A stretch of DNA of 49,955 nt, taken from contig CAVCFO010000010.1 in the NCBI GenBank assembly GCA_963601575.1, positions 1 through 49,955 on the forward strand, written 5' to 3'. The DNA is from CAG-238 sp963601575 (GTDB lineage: Bacteria > Bacillota > Clostridia > Peptostreptococcales > Anaerovoracaceae). The notes beneath the pieces are model-generated. The model ran no database searches, had not been told where the DNA came from, and saw only the letters and a program-made list of their open reading frames with translations. The translations under genes and the position numbers were made by a program. Shown here in pieces: positions 1 through 6,398 of the stretch. Each line of letters starts with the position of its first letter. The first letter of the stretch is position 1.

Positions 1-32
1 GAAATTTTCTTTTTCTTTCCCGTATCGCTCAT
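1..32 (-). CDS. 5' end of an unidentified protein, cut by the window edge
   Basis: Only the first ten codons are inside the window, reading MSDTGKKKKI with a lysine-rich start. An AAAGGAG ribosome binding site lies about eight bases before the ATG at 32, and a good sigma-A promoter lies further upstream at 68-96. The spacing of promoter, ribosome binding site and start makes a real gene likely, but nothing can be said about its function. Confidence 0.5.
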   Translation of the reverse strand, partial: MSDTGKKKKI

Positions 33-67
33 CTGCCTGCTCCTTTCGCCTGGGTTTTGATATATAT

Positions 68-96
68 AGTATACTTGATTTTTGCAAGGTTAACAA
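68..96 (-). promoter_or_regulatory. sigma-A promoter for the edge-truncated gene
   Basis: On the minus strand a TTGTTA -35 box (91-96) is followed by 17 bases and a TATACT -10 box (68-73). It points at the start codon at 32. Confidence 0.6.
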
Positions 97-149
97 GATA
101 AATTCGCAGGGTTTCTCAATTAAGACGCTAAATCAATGTGGATGATGAT

Positions 150-251
150 TTAATACCTTATTCTGTTCCTAAGCGGCGCGATCCTGAAAAATCCAAGCCC
201 TCCAAGGACCAGAAAGCCGATTCCCACCAGTATCATTGCAATTTTACGCAT
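150..251 (-). CDS. 33-residue single-span membrane peptide
   Basis: The predicted peptide starts MRKIAMILVGIGFLVLGGLG and ends in a basic tail with several arginines. This is one hydrophobic, glycine-rich span of about 20 residues followed by a cytoplasmic-type positive end. The start codon lies just downstream of the tRNA-Glu terminator, and the G-run of that terminator stem is the only Shine-Dalgarno-like sequence, so translation would depend on readthrough and an opened hairpin. The beginning of the peptide is loosely like DUF454 (YbaN) proteins, which would make it a truncated relic. I do not recognise it with certainty. Confidence 0.35.
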   Translation of the reverse strand: MRKIAMILVGIGFLVLGGLGFFRIAPLRNRIRY

Positions 252-256
252 AAAAA

Positions 257-289
257 TATCCCCCTTAGCAGTTTATGCTGCCAAAGGGG
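257..289 (-). terminator. intrinsic terminator behind tRNA-Glu
   Basis: On the minus strand CCCCTTTGGCAG and CTGCTAAGGGG form a stem around a short loop, followed by GATATTTTT. It lies 13 bases after the tRNA 3' end. Confidence 0.7.
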
Positions 290-301
290 ATATTGATACT
301 C

Positions 302-376
302 TGGTGACTCTACCGGGATTCGAACCCGGGTAGCCGCCGTGAGAGGGCGGAGTCTTAACCGCTTGACCATAGAGCC
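302..376 (-). tRNA. tRNA-Glu(CTC), CCA end encoded
   Basis: The minus strand folds as a full cloverleaf. The acceptor stem GGCTCTA/TAGAGTC has one G-U pair, the anticodon stem is CCGCC/GGCGG with loop CTCTCAC giving anticodon CTC, and the T loop is TTCGAAT. The 3' CCA is encoded at 302-304. A dedicated promoter (390-418) and terminator flank it. CTC is the minor glutamate anticodon, so a TTC tRNA-Glu is expected elsewhere in the genome. Confidence 0.95.
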
Positions 377-389
377 ACGCATCTCTAAT

Positions 390-418
390 AGAATACTACA
401 TTTTTTCATTATTTTCAA
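390..418 (-). promoter_or_regulatory. promoter of tRNA-Glu
   Basis: A TTGAAA -35 box (413-418), 17-base spacer and TATTCT -10 box (390-395) lie on the minus strand, about 14 bases before the mature tRNA 5' end. Confidence 0.75.
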
Positions 419-505
419 GAGGTTTTTTCGCATATCTTGAGATTTTTTGCAATTTTTTTGCAGATCTTTTAACTTTTTTATTATTTCCTTTTGCCGACCT
501 CTCAC

Positions 506-607
506 TTATTCAATACCTTTCGCCATTTCTTCAATAACCTCATACGAAACATTTCCGGAAAGATAATACAAATATTCGCCGTCGCTCCATATCAGATACG
601 GTGCATC
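506..607 (-). pseudogene. C-terminal relic of a second DUF4367 anti-sigma-like gene
   Basis: This stretch repeats almost exactly the last about 33 codons of the DUF4367 gene at 2890-3546 (ending SYEVIEEMAKGIE) and also its 3' flank. Upstream of the shared part the sequence switches at GTGCATCA to unrelated DNA. It has no start and no reading frame of its own, so it is a dead fragment left by duplication and rearrangement. Confidence 0.8.
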
Positions 608-880
608 AGCCTGCGATATGTTTCATCGTCTTCTTTCAATTCGGCAAAACGCTTTTGCGGATCGTATGACAGAGACATATTTCCATTCCAAATTGTATAT
701 TCTCCCAAATATTCTTCCCTTTTGCTGATTATCGTCTTTCTATCAGTTTCAACTGTGGATTCGGTTCGAAGTACCAATAGCTCATCGGTCATTTCAATCG
801 GGAACAGATTATCTGACCAACCATGCTTATCCGTTATTTCAAACATAAAGTGTAGATTGCTTTCTTGTGCCTTTGCTTAT
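592..880 (-). pseudogene. gene fragment fused at a sigma-factor-like junction
   Basis: An open frame without a convincing start runs from about 880 to a stop at 592, containing DKHGWSDNLFPIEMTDELL and EYTIWNGNMSLSYDPQKR. Its last residues, ETYRRLMH, match the ECF sigma factor encoded at 3543-4127 (ETYRRLMHW) over 26 bases with one mismatch, and then the frame stops inside the DUF4367 relic. A reading frame of unknown origin has thus been joined to sigma and anti-sigma scraps. An ATG at 846 has no ribosome binding site. Probably not expressed as a functional protein. Confidence 0.5.
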
Positions 881-889
881 TTATCTAAT

Positions 890-1375
890 TCATAGATATG
901 CTTCGTTTTCCGTCAGGACATAGCCTTGCATGATTCTTTCCATATCAAAGCTCTCACCACGCCACTCGCCTTGGTATGATTTGTCAAATTCCGTCCAAAG
1001 AAAAGTTTTTGCCGAATATCGGAATTGCCCGATTTCCCTTTTAGCATCATCATAGGCCACGAGCGTATCCTCTTGTTTTTCGGCAGCAAAAATTTTCTTT
1101 TCGGCATACGAATAAACCCAACATCCTGCGGATATGTCCACGCCGGATTCTTCGGCGCATTGCTCGAAATATGAATTGGTGACATTCACATTTATGGACA
1201 AGAAATAGTACTGTGGGTTGCCGCCTGCTGCGTTGACAACAGAAAATGTTCCGTATAATGGATCCTCTGACGCATACTCAGTCGTATGTGCGTTGTAATA
1301 TGATACACCTATATAAATCGCAACAGCGAGTGCTGCGACTAATATTAACCAAAGTTTTTTGGAAATTTTGCTCAT
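890..1375 (-). CDS. membrane-anchored extracytoplasmic protein, unknown function
   Basis: The protein has 161 residues: a short basic N-terminus (MSKISKKLW), one membrane span at residues about 7-26, and an outer domain containing AGGNPQYYFLSINVNVTNSY and ending LTENEAYL. I place the start at 1375 because GGAGG lies seven bases before this ATG; the alternative ATG at 1381 overlaps the ribosome binding site. It begins three bases after the stop of the secreted protein at 1378-2529, so the two are almost certainly co-translated. That pairing (secreted protein plus small anchored protein) would fit an effector with an immunity or accessory partner, but no family is recognisable. Confidence 0.7.
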   Translation of the reverse strand: MSKISKKLWLILVAALAVAIYIGVSYYNAHTTEYASEDPLYGTFSVVNAAGGNPQYYFLSINVNVTNSYFEQCAEESGVDISAGCWVYSYAEKKIFAAEKQEDTLVAYDDAKREIGQFRYSAKTFLWTEFDKSYQGEWRGESFDMERIMQGYVLTENEAYL

Positions 1376-1377
1376 GT

Positions 1378-2529
1378 TCATGCCTCCGCAATTTTTACAC
1401 ACTGACCGCTTACACCAACGAATTCTGTTGTTTTCGCATTTCGCGAAATTTCTCTCCATGTAATATCCCCTGTGGCAGAATCTTTCCAGCGCATCAAAAC
1501 CTTGTATTTTTGAACCATATAGACCTCACTTACCCGTAATTTGTACCATCCTGCGCCCGAAACAGGATATGCAGCACCAACTATGCTTCCTTGTGTAGCT
1601 GTGCCTATGTTTACTGATAAAGTCACGCTACCGTATCCCACACCTAAAGACACGCTTGTCGATGCAGTTGTTCCGCTGCCCCGTGTATATGATATGTATC
1701 CACCGGCAGATGTAAATTTAAAGCCCTTTGTTCCTTGTCCTGCTGCATAGGCAGAGAATGTGGTTTCTTTGGGTGAACCAATATTTTCAGTTTTTGATGA
1801 TTGTCCATACCATGGATCTGCAACCACAGGAAAGGCGGTATCGGTAGAGAACGCTACATGCTGAGTTATTGTATCTCCTTTAATTGTAAAAAAGGTTTCA
1901 ATAGAATCCCCATTAGCGTCTTTTGCCCATGGTTCTTTTATGCTTCCAGTAATAAAGCCATCTGAGTTAATTATATAAATTTCTCCATTGTATATTTTCC
2001 CATCATGGTTTTGTTGTTTGCATTCAAATCTTTCATCACCTGCAAGGGTAAACTTAAATTCATATTCGTGTGGTGCATCAGAATTATTTATTAAAATCAG
2101 TGTCCTAACACCAATTTCATGTAACCCTGTCGTTGTGTAGCCACTGGTTGTTTGCGTAATCAGTTTTGAACTGCCGTTATAGCCATTATATACAATGCTC
2201 CCATTTTGGGCTATGTATGGGGATTCATTATCCTTTGGCATTTCCATCGATACTACATTTTCACCGTCACGTTCAATATTAATATTTTTGTTTTCCTTTG
2301 TTGGAAATTTAACAGTAATATCATCCTTTTGGGCAATGATTTCATTGCCTATCGTTTTTTTTGCAGCAACAACATCCAAGTTTTCTACAGCTCCCTTTAG
2401 ATATTTCTCTGTTGGGTCCGTCTTTTTTATAAGCATATAATTATCCTCATTCGCAAATGCTGATGTTGCGGTCGCAAAAATCAATATTAAAGTTAGAATA
2501 CTCGCTGTAATTTTTCTTCTTGGCTCCAT
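1378..2529 (-). CDS. secreted protein with FPVVADPW motif, unknown function
   Basis: A 383-residue protein with a clear signal peptide (MEPRRKITASILTLILIFA, probable cut after SAFA at residue 26). The middle carries the motif TDTAFPVVADPW, which recurs in secreted Gram-positive proteins of unknown role; a similar phrase (TDAEFPIV) is in the protein at 26163. The C-terminal third is rich in Gly, Ser and Thr and looks beta-rich (YGSVTLSVNIGTATQG). The ATG at 2529 follows GGAAAAACTGAAA. The next gene starts three bases after its stop. A bacteriocin-like or cell-surface role is possible but not shown. Confidence 0.75.
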   Translation of the reverse strand: MEPRRKITASILTLILIFATATSAFANEDNYMLIKKTDPTEKYLKGAVENLDVVAAKKTIGNEIIAQKDDITVKFPTKENKNINIERDGENVVSMEMPKDNESPYIAQNGSIVYNGYNGSSKLITQTTSGYTTTGLHEIGVRTLILINNSDAPHEYEFKFTLAGDERFECKQQNHDGKIYNGEIYIINSDGFITGSIKEPWAKDANGDSIETFFTIKGDTITQHVAFSTDTAFPVVADPWYGQSSKTENIGSPKETTFSAYAAGQGTKGFKFTSAGGYISYTRGSGTTASTSVSLGVGYGSVTLSVNIGTATQGSIVGAAYPVSGAGWYKLRVSEVYMVQKYKVLMRWKDSATGDITWREISRNAKTTEFVGVSGQCVKIAEA

Positions 2530-2889
2530 TTTCAGTTTTTCCTTTCATAATTTAAAATGTCGTGCTTGTAATAACCAGTACACTCACTAATGTGATAGAT
2601 AAAATTTTTTCCCTTTTTTCTCCTCTCGTCTTTCGACTATCTTGCGAACCTTCGGTGAAATCGTTTCTGCATGAATATTCTTGTGCGATGAAATCGTACT
2701 TCCGGAAATTTGGAAATCAGATGTCCGAAAGTGTTCCTCCCGAAAGTTTTCCAAGTTTTAACTGCACTTGCGGTGCTCTTTTTAATGATACGGGCATTGA
2801 CGCTAAAATAGTCTTCGGTGCGCACCCCCGGCTCAATTTTTTCGAAGATCTTTTAGCTTGTTTCTTTTCTCCCCTTGCCGACCTCTCAC
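2530..2889 (-). other. 360-base gap with decayed coding scraps
   Basis: No intact gene is visible. On the minus strand a short run encodes a basic stretch and then ILSITLVSVLVITSTTF before a stop, like the start of a lost secreted protein. The part next to 2890 (about 2840-2889) resembles 440-495, the 3' flank shared with the other DUF4367 copy. I see no clear promoter for the gene starting at 2529. Confidence 0.4.
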
Positions 2890-3546
2890 TTATTCAATAC
2901 CTTTCGCCATTTCTTCAATAACCTCATACGAAACATTTCCGGAAAGATAATACAAATATTCGCCGTCGCTCCATATCAGATACGGTGCATCACCCTCTGT
3001 AACAGCATACCCCTTGTGTCCGTTTACTTCAATCTGCGTGAAGCTTTCGTCATCGCTATCGATACTCAATCCCATGGTATCAAGGTTCTTGTCCTGCACA
3101 TAATCAATGCCCTGCCCCGCATGATTTTCATACACGGCTTCAAACCTTGACGTATAAGAATTCGTCGATGTAACCGCAAAATTTTTCGGCAAAGCAGGCT
3201 CTTTTATCTCAAAGGTTTCATTGGCAGAGCTGCTTTTTTCTTTATCGAAAGTGATATCCAGCGTTCCGGTTTGTGCATTTTCGCTTTCCTGCCATGTAAT
3301 ACCTAAATATACCGTGCAAGCTGCCAAAGCAAGCATCATGACTGCCGCCAAAATAACAACGGTCATTTTTCGAAAGACACGACTCCCAATCCGCACGCCT
3401 TCCGACCTTCTTATCATCTTACGCATTTTCTTTTCAAATTCCGGTGAGAAAGTATAGTCATACTCCAGATTCTCCGGCTCAGGCACCCACCGGTATTCCT
3501 GGTTCATCGCATCGCATAAAATGCTGCGAAACTGTATTTCCGTCAT
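2890..3546 (-). CDS. DUF4367-type membrane protein, probable anti-sigma partner
   Basis: The 218-residue protein has a cytoplasmic N-terminus of about 60 residues, one membrane span (MTVVILAAVMMLALAACTVY, residues about 61-80) and an outer domain ending GDAPYLIWSDGEYLYYLSGN, the hallmark of DUF4367 proteins. In Clostridia these are commonly encoded directly after an ECF sigma factor and are thought to restrain it. Here the start overlaps the sigma stop by four bases (ATGA), so the two are translationally coupled. The anti-sigma role is inferred from this arrangement. A truncated second copy lies at 506-607. Confidence 0.85.
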   Translation of the reverse strand: MTEIQFRSILCDAMNQEYRWVPEPENLEYDYTFSPEFEKKMRKMIRRSEGVRIGSRVFRKMTVVILAAVMMLALAACTVYLGITWQESENAQTGTLDITFDKEKSSSANETFEIKEPALPKNFAVTSTNSYTSRFEAVYENHAGQGIDYVQDKNLDTMGLSIDSDDESFTQIEVNGHKGYAVTEGDAPYLIWSDGEYLYYLSGNVSYEVIEEMAKGIE

Positions 3547-4127
3547 TTTCGTTCCCCCTCAATTCTCTTTGCAAGGGCATTTCGCGCCCTTTGCAGCCGC
3601 TTATATGCAGCATCTTCGGTGATATTCAGGTAACCTGCAATTTCATGAATGCTATAGCCGACATACCCATACAGCATTAAAATTTCTTTCAGCGTATCCG
3701 GCATAGATAAAACAGCGTCTATGATTTCCTGCCTGCAAACCGCATCTGCCGTTTCGTCAAAACCGTAAGAAAGATTCTCAATTACCCTTTGCAGCCGATC
3801 CCCCTGGTCCTGCCGCTCTTCTTCCGAAAAAACATCTTTCACAAGCTTTTCATCCTCCCGTTTCTGCTTCTTTTTCAGATTCAGCGAAGTGTTCCTGACA
3901 ACAACGGCAACAAAGTTCTTCGTTTTGGGTGATGGAATTTCCTCAATACCATCAAAATTTTGAAGAATCCGCCAAAAAGCCTCATGCACGGCATCTTCCG
4001 CCAGATGCTCATCCTGCAAAATCCGTACTGCAATCCAGTGCATCAGCCTTCGATATGTTTCATAAAGTCGTTCAAATTTCTGTTTTTCGCCTTCTGTTTC
4101 CAGCAGTTGCAGATAAAATGGCAGCAC
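3543..4127 (-). CDS. ECF-type RNA polymerase sigma factor
   Basis: A 194-residue sigma-70 family protein of ECF size. Region 2 lies at residues about 20-85 (LAEDAVHEAFWRILQNFDGI) and region 4 at about 130-185, with the helix-turn-helix YSIHEIAGYLNITEDAAYKR. Start is GTG at 4127 with a weak AGAGAAAAG site; no better start is present. A sigma-A promoter lies at 4162-4190, so basal expression does not need the factor itself. It would direct RNA polymerase to a small regulon after release from the DUF4367 protein. A sequence box upstream is shared with two nearby secreted-protein leaders, which are candidate targets. Confidence 0.92.
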   Translation of the reverse strand: MLPFYLQLLETEGEKQKFERLYETYRRLMHWIAVRILQDEHLAEDAVHEAFWRILQNFDGIEEIPSPKTKNFVAVVVRNTSLNLKKKQKREDEKLVKDVFSEEERQDQGDRLQRVIENLSYGFDETADAVCRQEIIDAVLSMPDTLKEILMLYGYVGYSIHEIAGYLNITEDAAYKRLQRARNALAKRIEGERK

Positions 4128-4161
4128 CTTTTCTCTCGCTTTCTTAGTGTCTTATAAACGA

Positions 4162-4190
4162 ATCATATCATTTAATGCCTATGTCGTCAA
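4162..4190 (-). promoter_or_regulatory. sigma-A promoter of the ECF sigma gene
   Basis: TTGACG (4185-4190), 17-base spacer and TATGAT (4162-4167) on the minus strand, about 35 bases before the GTG start. Confidence 0.8.
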
Positions 4191-4232
4191 ATGAAAGCCA
4201 TAGCAAGTGCATCTGACGACCGATTCCCCCAT

Positions 4233-4273
4233 TCTAGCCATAATAACAACCGAAGCCAGGAATTGGAGACATA
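4233..4273 (-). repeat. conserved upstream box, copy C
   Basis: On the minus strand TATGTC..AATTC is followed by CTTCGGTTGTTATTATGG and TAGA. The same arrangement lies before the secreted-protein genes at 5342-5381 and 6254-6293. Here it sits upstream of the sigma-A promoter of the sigma factor gene. It may be a promoter element for an alternative sigma factor or a regulator site. Confidence 0.5.
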
Positions 4274-4306
4274 CCGTTTTGAGCCATTTGCTCCATCTTC
4301 TGAAAA

Positions 4307-4753
4307 TCAATAAAAAGATTCTATTACATATAGAATCTGATTATTAGAATCTTCCAATAAATACAATTTATCCGATGCAGTACCTTTTCCGGATACTGCA
4401 TTGTAATACAAGTCAATAGATTTCGGTCTTTTCTCGTTAGGAATCTCCAGCAGATCCAGTATATCTGTAATTTCACTTGCATTTTTCGAGGAAATTTCTG
4501 CGTATGGTTTAAAGCTTATATCGGCAGAAATATTTTTAATATCACATTCCAAAATATGATATCGGCAGCCATCACCAAAGATGTTGGCTTTCTTGTCCAT
4601 TTCATATAAAATCTCACTATTTTGAGGAATTACAATATTCCAGTTTTTCTCCAATGTATTTAAAGATGAATTCGAACCCTGCGTAATAAGGACGATAAGC
4701 AGCAATACCGCAGCTAAAAATATAACACTAATTATTTTTTTATGTGTACTCAT
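4307..4753 (-). CDS. single-span membrane protein, unknown function
   Basis: With the start at 4753 the protein is 148 residues: MSTHKK, one membrane span (IISVIFLAAVLLLIVLITQG), then an outer domain containing NSEILYEMDKKANIFGDGCR and ending NNQILYVIESFY. An ATG at 4882 would add 43 residues, but that stretch holds a promoter-like TATTATTATAG and looks non-coding, so I prefer the shorter form; neither start has a strong ribosome binding site. It lies just after the DUF6147 gene on the same strand. No family recognised; the shape is that of small surface or immunity-type proteins. Confidence 0.6.
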   Translation of the reverse strand: MSTHKKIISVIFLAAVLLLIVLITQGSNSSLNTLEKNWNIVIPQNSEILYEMDKKANIFGDGCRYHILECDIKNISADISFKPYAEISSKNASEITDILDLLEIPNEKRPKSIDLYYNAVSGKGTASDKLYLLEDSNNQILYVIESFY

Positions 4754-4894
4754 ATAGGAATCATCTAATACCCTGATATACGAATCTTTATTTTCTATCA
4801 GTAAAAAGTTTGATGTGCTTACTGTCACTATAATAATATATGGCTTTTGCAGTTTCCCCTTTTTAGAAATAAAAATCCCCATGGAAGTTTTCTT

Positions 4895-5296
4895 CTAATA
4901 ACTTACGGTTTTGCTGTACTTTGTAATGTGTTCACACTTGCTTCCTGCATAAGCATAGCAGGATGCTTTTGCGCGGTACTTATAGCCTGATGGAACTGCT
5001 ACATTTTTGTTTACGGTACAGCTGGTTCCTTCAACGGATTCGAGCCAGTCGCCGTAATCAATCCATTCTCCATCGGAATACTGCTGCAGATATAAGTGTA
5101 CTGTTACCTTGGTTGTCCTGCCCCGTATTCCTTGCATACTTCCGCTTACATTTGCCACGCCATTACTTATACTGATTGTCGCATTTGCTGTTCTGTAATT
5201 GTCAGCTATAGGGCTCACATCTTGCGCTTGCACAGAAGCAATCGTCATGGTTAATACCAGCGAAATTGCGAGGCATATTGCAAAAAATCTCCTCAT
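4895..5296 (-). CDS. secreted DUF6147-like protein
   Basis: A 133-residue protein with a signal peptide (MRRFFAICLAISLVLTMTIA, cut near SVQAQ) and a beta-rich C-terminal domain ending GYKYRAKASCYAYAGSKC and KYSKTVSY. This pattern matches the DUF6147 family of small secreted Clostridial proteins of unknown function. Ribosome binding site AAGGAGGTG, eight bases from ATG. The first 36 codons and the whole leader are duplicated at 5994-6293, and a truncated paralogue lies at 28083-28288. The two cysteines could form a disulfide. Confidence 0.75.
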   Translation of the reverse strand: MRRFFAICLAISLVLTMTIASVQAQDVSPIADNYRTANATISISNGVANVSGSMQGIRGRTTKVTVHLYLQQYSDGEWIDYGDWLESVEGTSCTVNKNVAVPSGYKYRAKASCYAYAGSKCEHITKYSKTVSY

Positions 5297-5384
5297 ACAA
5301 AATTCACCTCCTTCTCGATTTGTACTTAGAAGTTTTATCCTCTAACCATAATAACAACCGAAGGGGTGAATTTTGGACATACAT
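5187..5384 (-). repeat. 197-base duplication, copy A (signal peptide and leader)
   Basis: This is nearly identical to 6100-6297. It contains the conserved box, the ribosome binding site, and the first 36 codons of the secreted protein. Beyond the left edge the two copies diverge completely. Confidence 0.85.
5284..5381 (-). promoter_or_regulatory. leader with inverted repeat covering the ribosome binding site
   Basis: On the minus strand CAAAATTCACC (about 5363-5377) is a perfect 11-base complement of GGTGAATTTTG, which is the ribosome binding site region of the DUF6147 gene. Between them lie GGTTGTTATTATGG and TTAGAGGATAAAAC. If transcription starts upstream of the first arm, the arm would hide the ribosome binding site. 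If the start lies between the arms, the repeat is instead a DNA element. The copy at 6254-6293 has the same repeat. Confidence 0.45.
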
Positions 5385-5415
5385 TTTTAAATTTTTATTT
5401 TTTTAGAAATTTCGT

Positions 5416-5997
5416 TCAGCCTTTTGGTTGTCTTACAAAATCCTTTTCTTTTTTTCGCCCAATCCAATAGCCAATTGATATTCCTACTAAATACAATATC
5501 ATATCAAAGGTGTCACAATATCCGCGTTTGCTAAATCCTTGATACAGTTCTACCAAAACTGAAAGACCTGCAGCAAATATAATCACTTTGCTGTAATTCC
5601 ATTTTCTCAACATCAAGCCCAATGGTATGAAAATTGCGATATTCAGCAAGCTTTCTATCCTCATCTCAGGTGTTGCAAGTTCGCGCATGGACTCGAACGG
5701 ATTCCAGATAAATACCTGTTCTAAAGGTATTCTGTAAAACAGCACAAAGCCCAATACAAGAAAATAACAAGCATACAGCAGCTTCAGCAAAAGCGGACTC
5801 AATTGATGCATCCATATGCCGATTGTCGCTACAGTACAAAAGCAAATGCTTGAGCAAAGACTAATCAGACAGAGAATAATATACATTGTCCGATGCTGTG
5901 AGCTGTAGAAAAACATGGTTACAACTTCCATCACAACATAATAGTACAGCACATATCCCCCCAACGCACCCATCAGACCAATAAAGAGCTTTTTCAT
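5416..5997 (-). CDS. VanZ-family membrane protein
   Basis: A 193-residue protein with about five membrane spans. The order NPFESMRE, then LLNIAIFIPLGLMLR, then ELYQGFSKRGYCDTFDMI, then LVGISIGYWIGRKKE is the VanZ-like signature. VanZ proteins are linked to low-level teicoplanin and lipoglycopeptide tolerance, but most chromosomal members have no proven role. The ATG overlaps the stop of the chimeric small secreted protein by four bases (ATGA), so it is expressed from that duplicated leader. This looks like capture of a VanZ gene behind the leader. Confidence 0.85.
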   Translation of the reverse strand: MKKLFIGLMGALGGYVLYYYVVMEVVTMFFYSSQHRTMYIILCLISLCSSICFCTVATIGIWMHQLSPLLLKLLYACYFLVLGFVLFYRIPLEQVFIWNPFESMRELATPEMRIESLLNIAIFIPLGLMLRKWNYSKVIIFAAGLSVLVELYQGFSKRGYCDTFDMILYLVGISIGYWIGRKKEKDFVRQPKG

Positions 5998-6209
5998 TTA
6001 TAAATCCTTCCATTTATAGTTGCCCCCGGCCACCATGTCTCTGTTTTCATTTTCGTTGCAAAATGTAATCGATATGTTCCAGCTGCCTTTGTCCATGTAG
6101 CTGTTCTGTAATTGTCAGCTATGTGGCTCACATCTTGCGCTTGCACAGAAGCAATCGTCATGGTTAATACCAGCGAAATTGCGAGGCATATTGCAAAAAA
6201 TCTCCTCAT
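5994..6209 (-). CDS. chimeric small secreted protein (DUF6147 leader, foreign C-terminus)
   Basis: The first about 36 residues equal those of the DUF6147 protein at 4895 (one substitution, P to H), including the signal peptide. From residue about 37 the sequence is new: WTKAAGTYRLHFATKMKTE, then WWPGATINGRIYK. The mature part is only about 45 residues, tryptophan-rich and basic. The junction marks recombination between a duplicated leader and the end of another secreted gene. Whether it is a functional exported peptide or just a coupling leader for the overlapping VanZ gene is open. Confidence 0.6.
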   Translation of the reverse strand: MRRFFAICLAISLVLTMTIASVQAQDVSHIADNYRTATWTKAAGTYRLHFATKMKTETWWPGATINGRIYK

Positions 6210-6297
6210 ACAAAATTCACCTCCTTCTCGATTTGTACTTAGAAGTTTTATCCTCTAACCATAATAACAACCGAGGGGGTGAATTTTGGACATATGA
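6100..6297 (-). repeat. 197-base duplication, copy B
   Basis: Second copy of 5187-5384. It carries the same conserved box (6254-6293), inverted repeat and signal peptide codons, now in front of the chimeric protein and VanZ. Confidence 0.85.
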
Positions 6298-6398
6298 TTT
6301 TTAATTTTTTACATTAGTTTTTTCTATTTTATTTGATTTTATTCTTGCTATATTTTGTGAGGCTCGTCTGCCGCCGGGGCATTGTATGCCGCCCAAAA

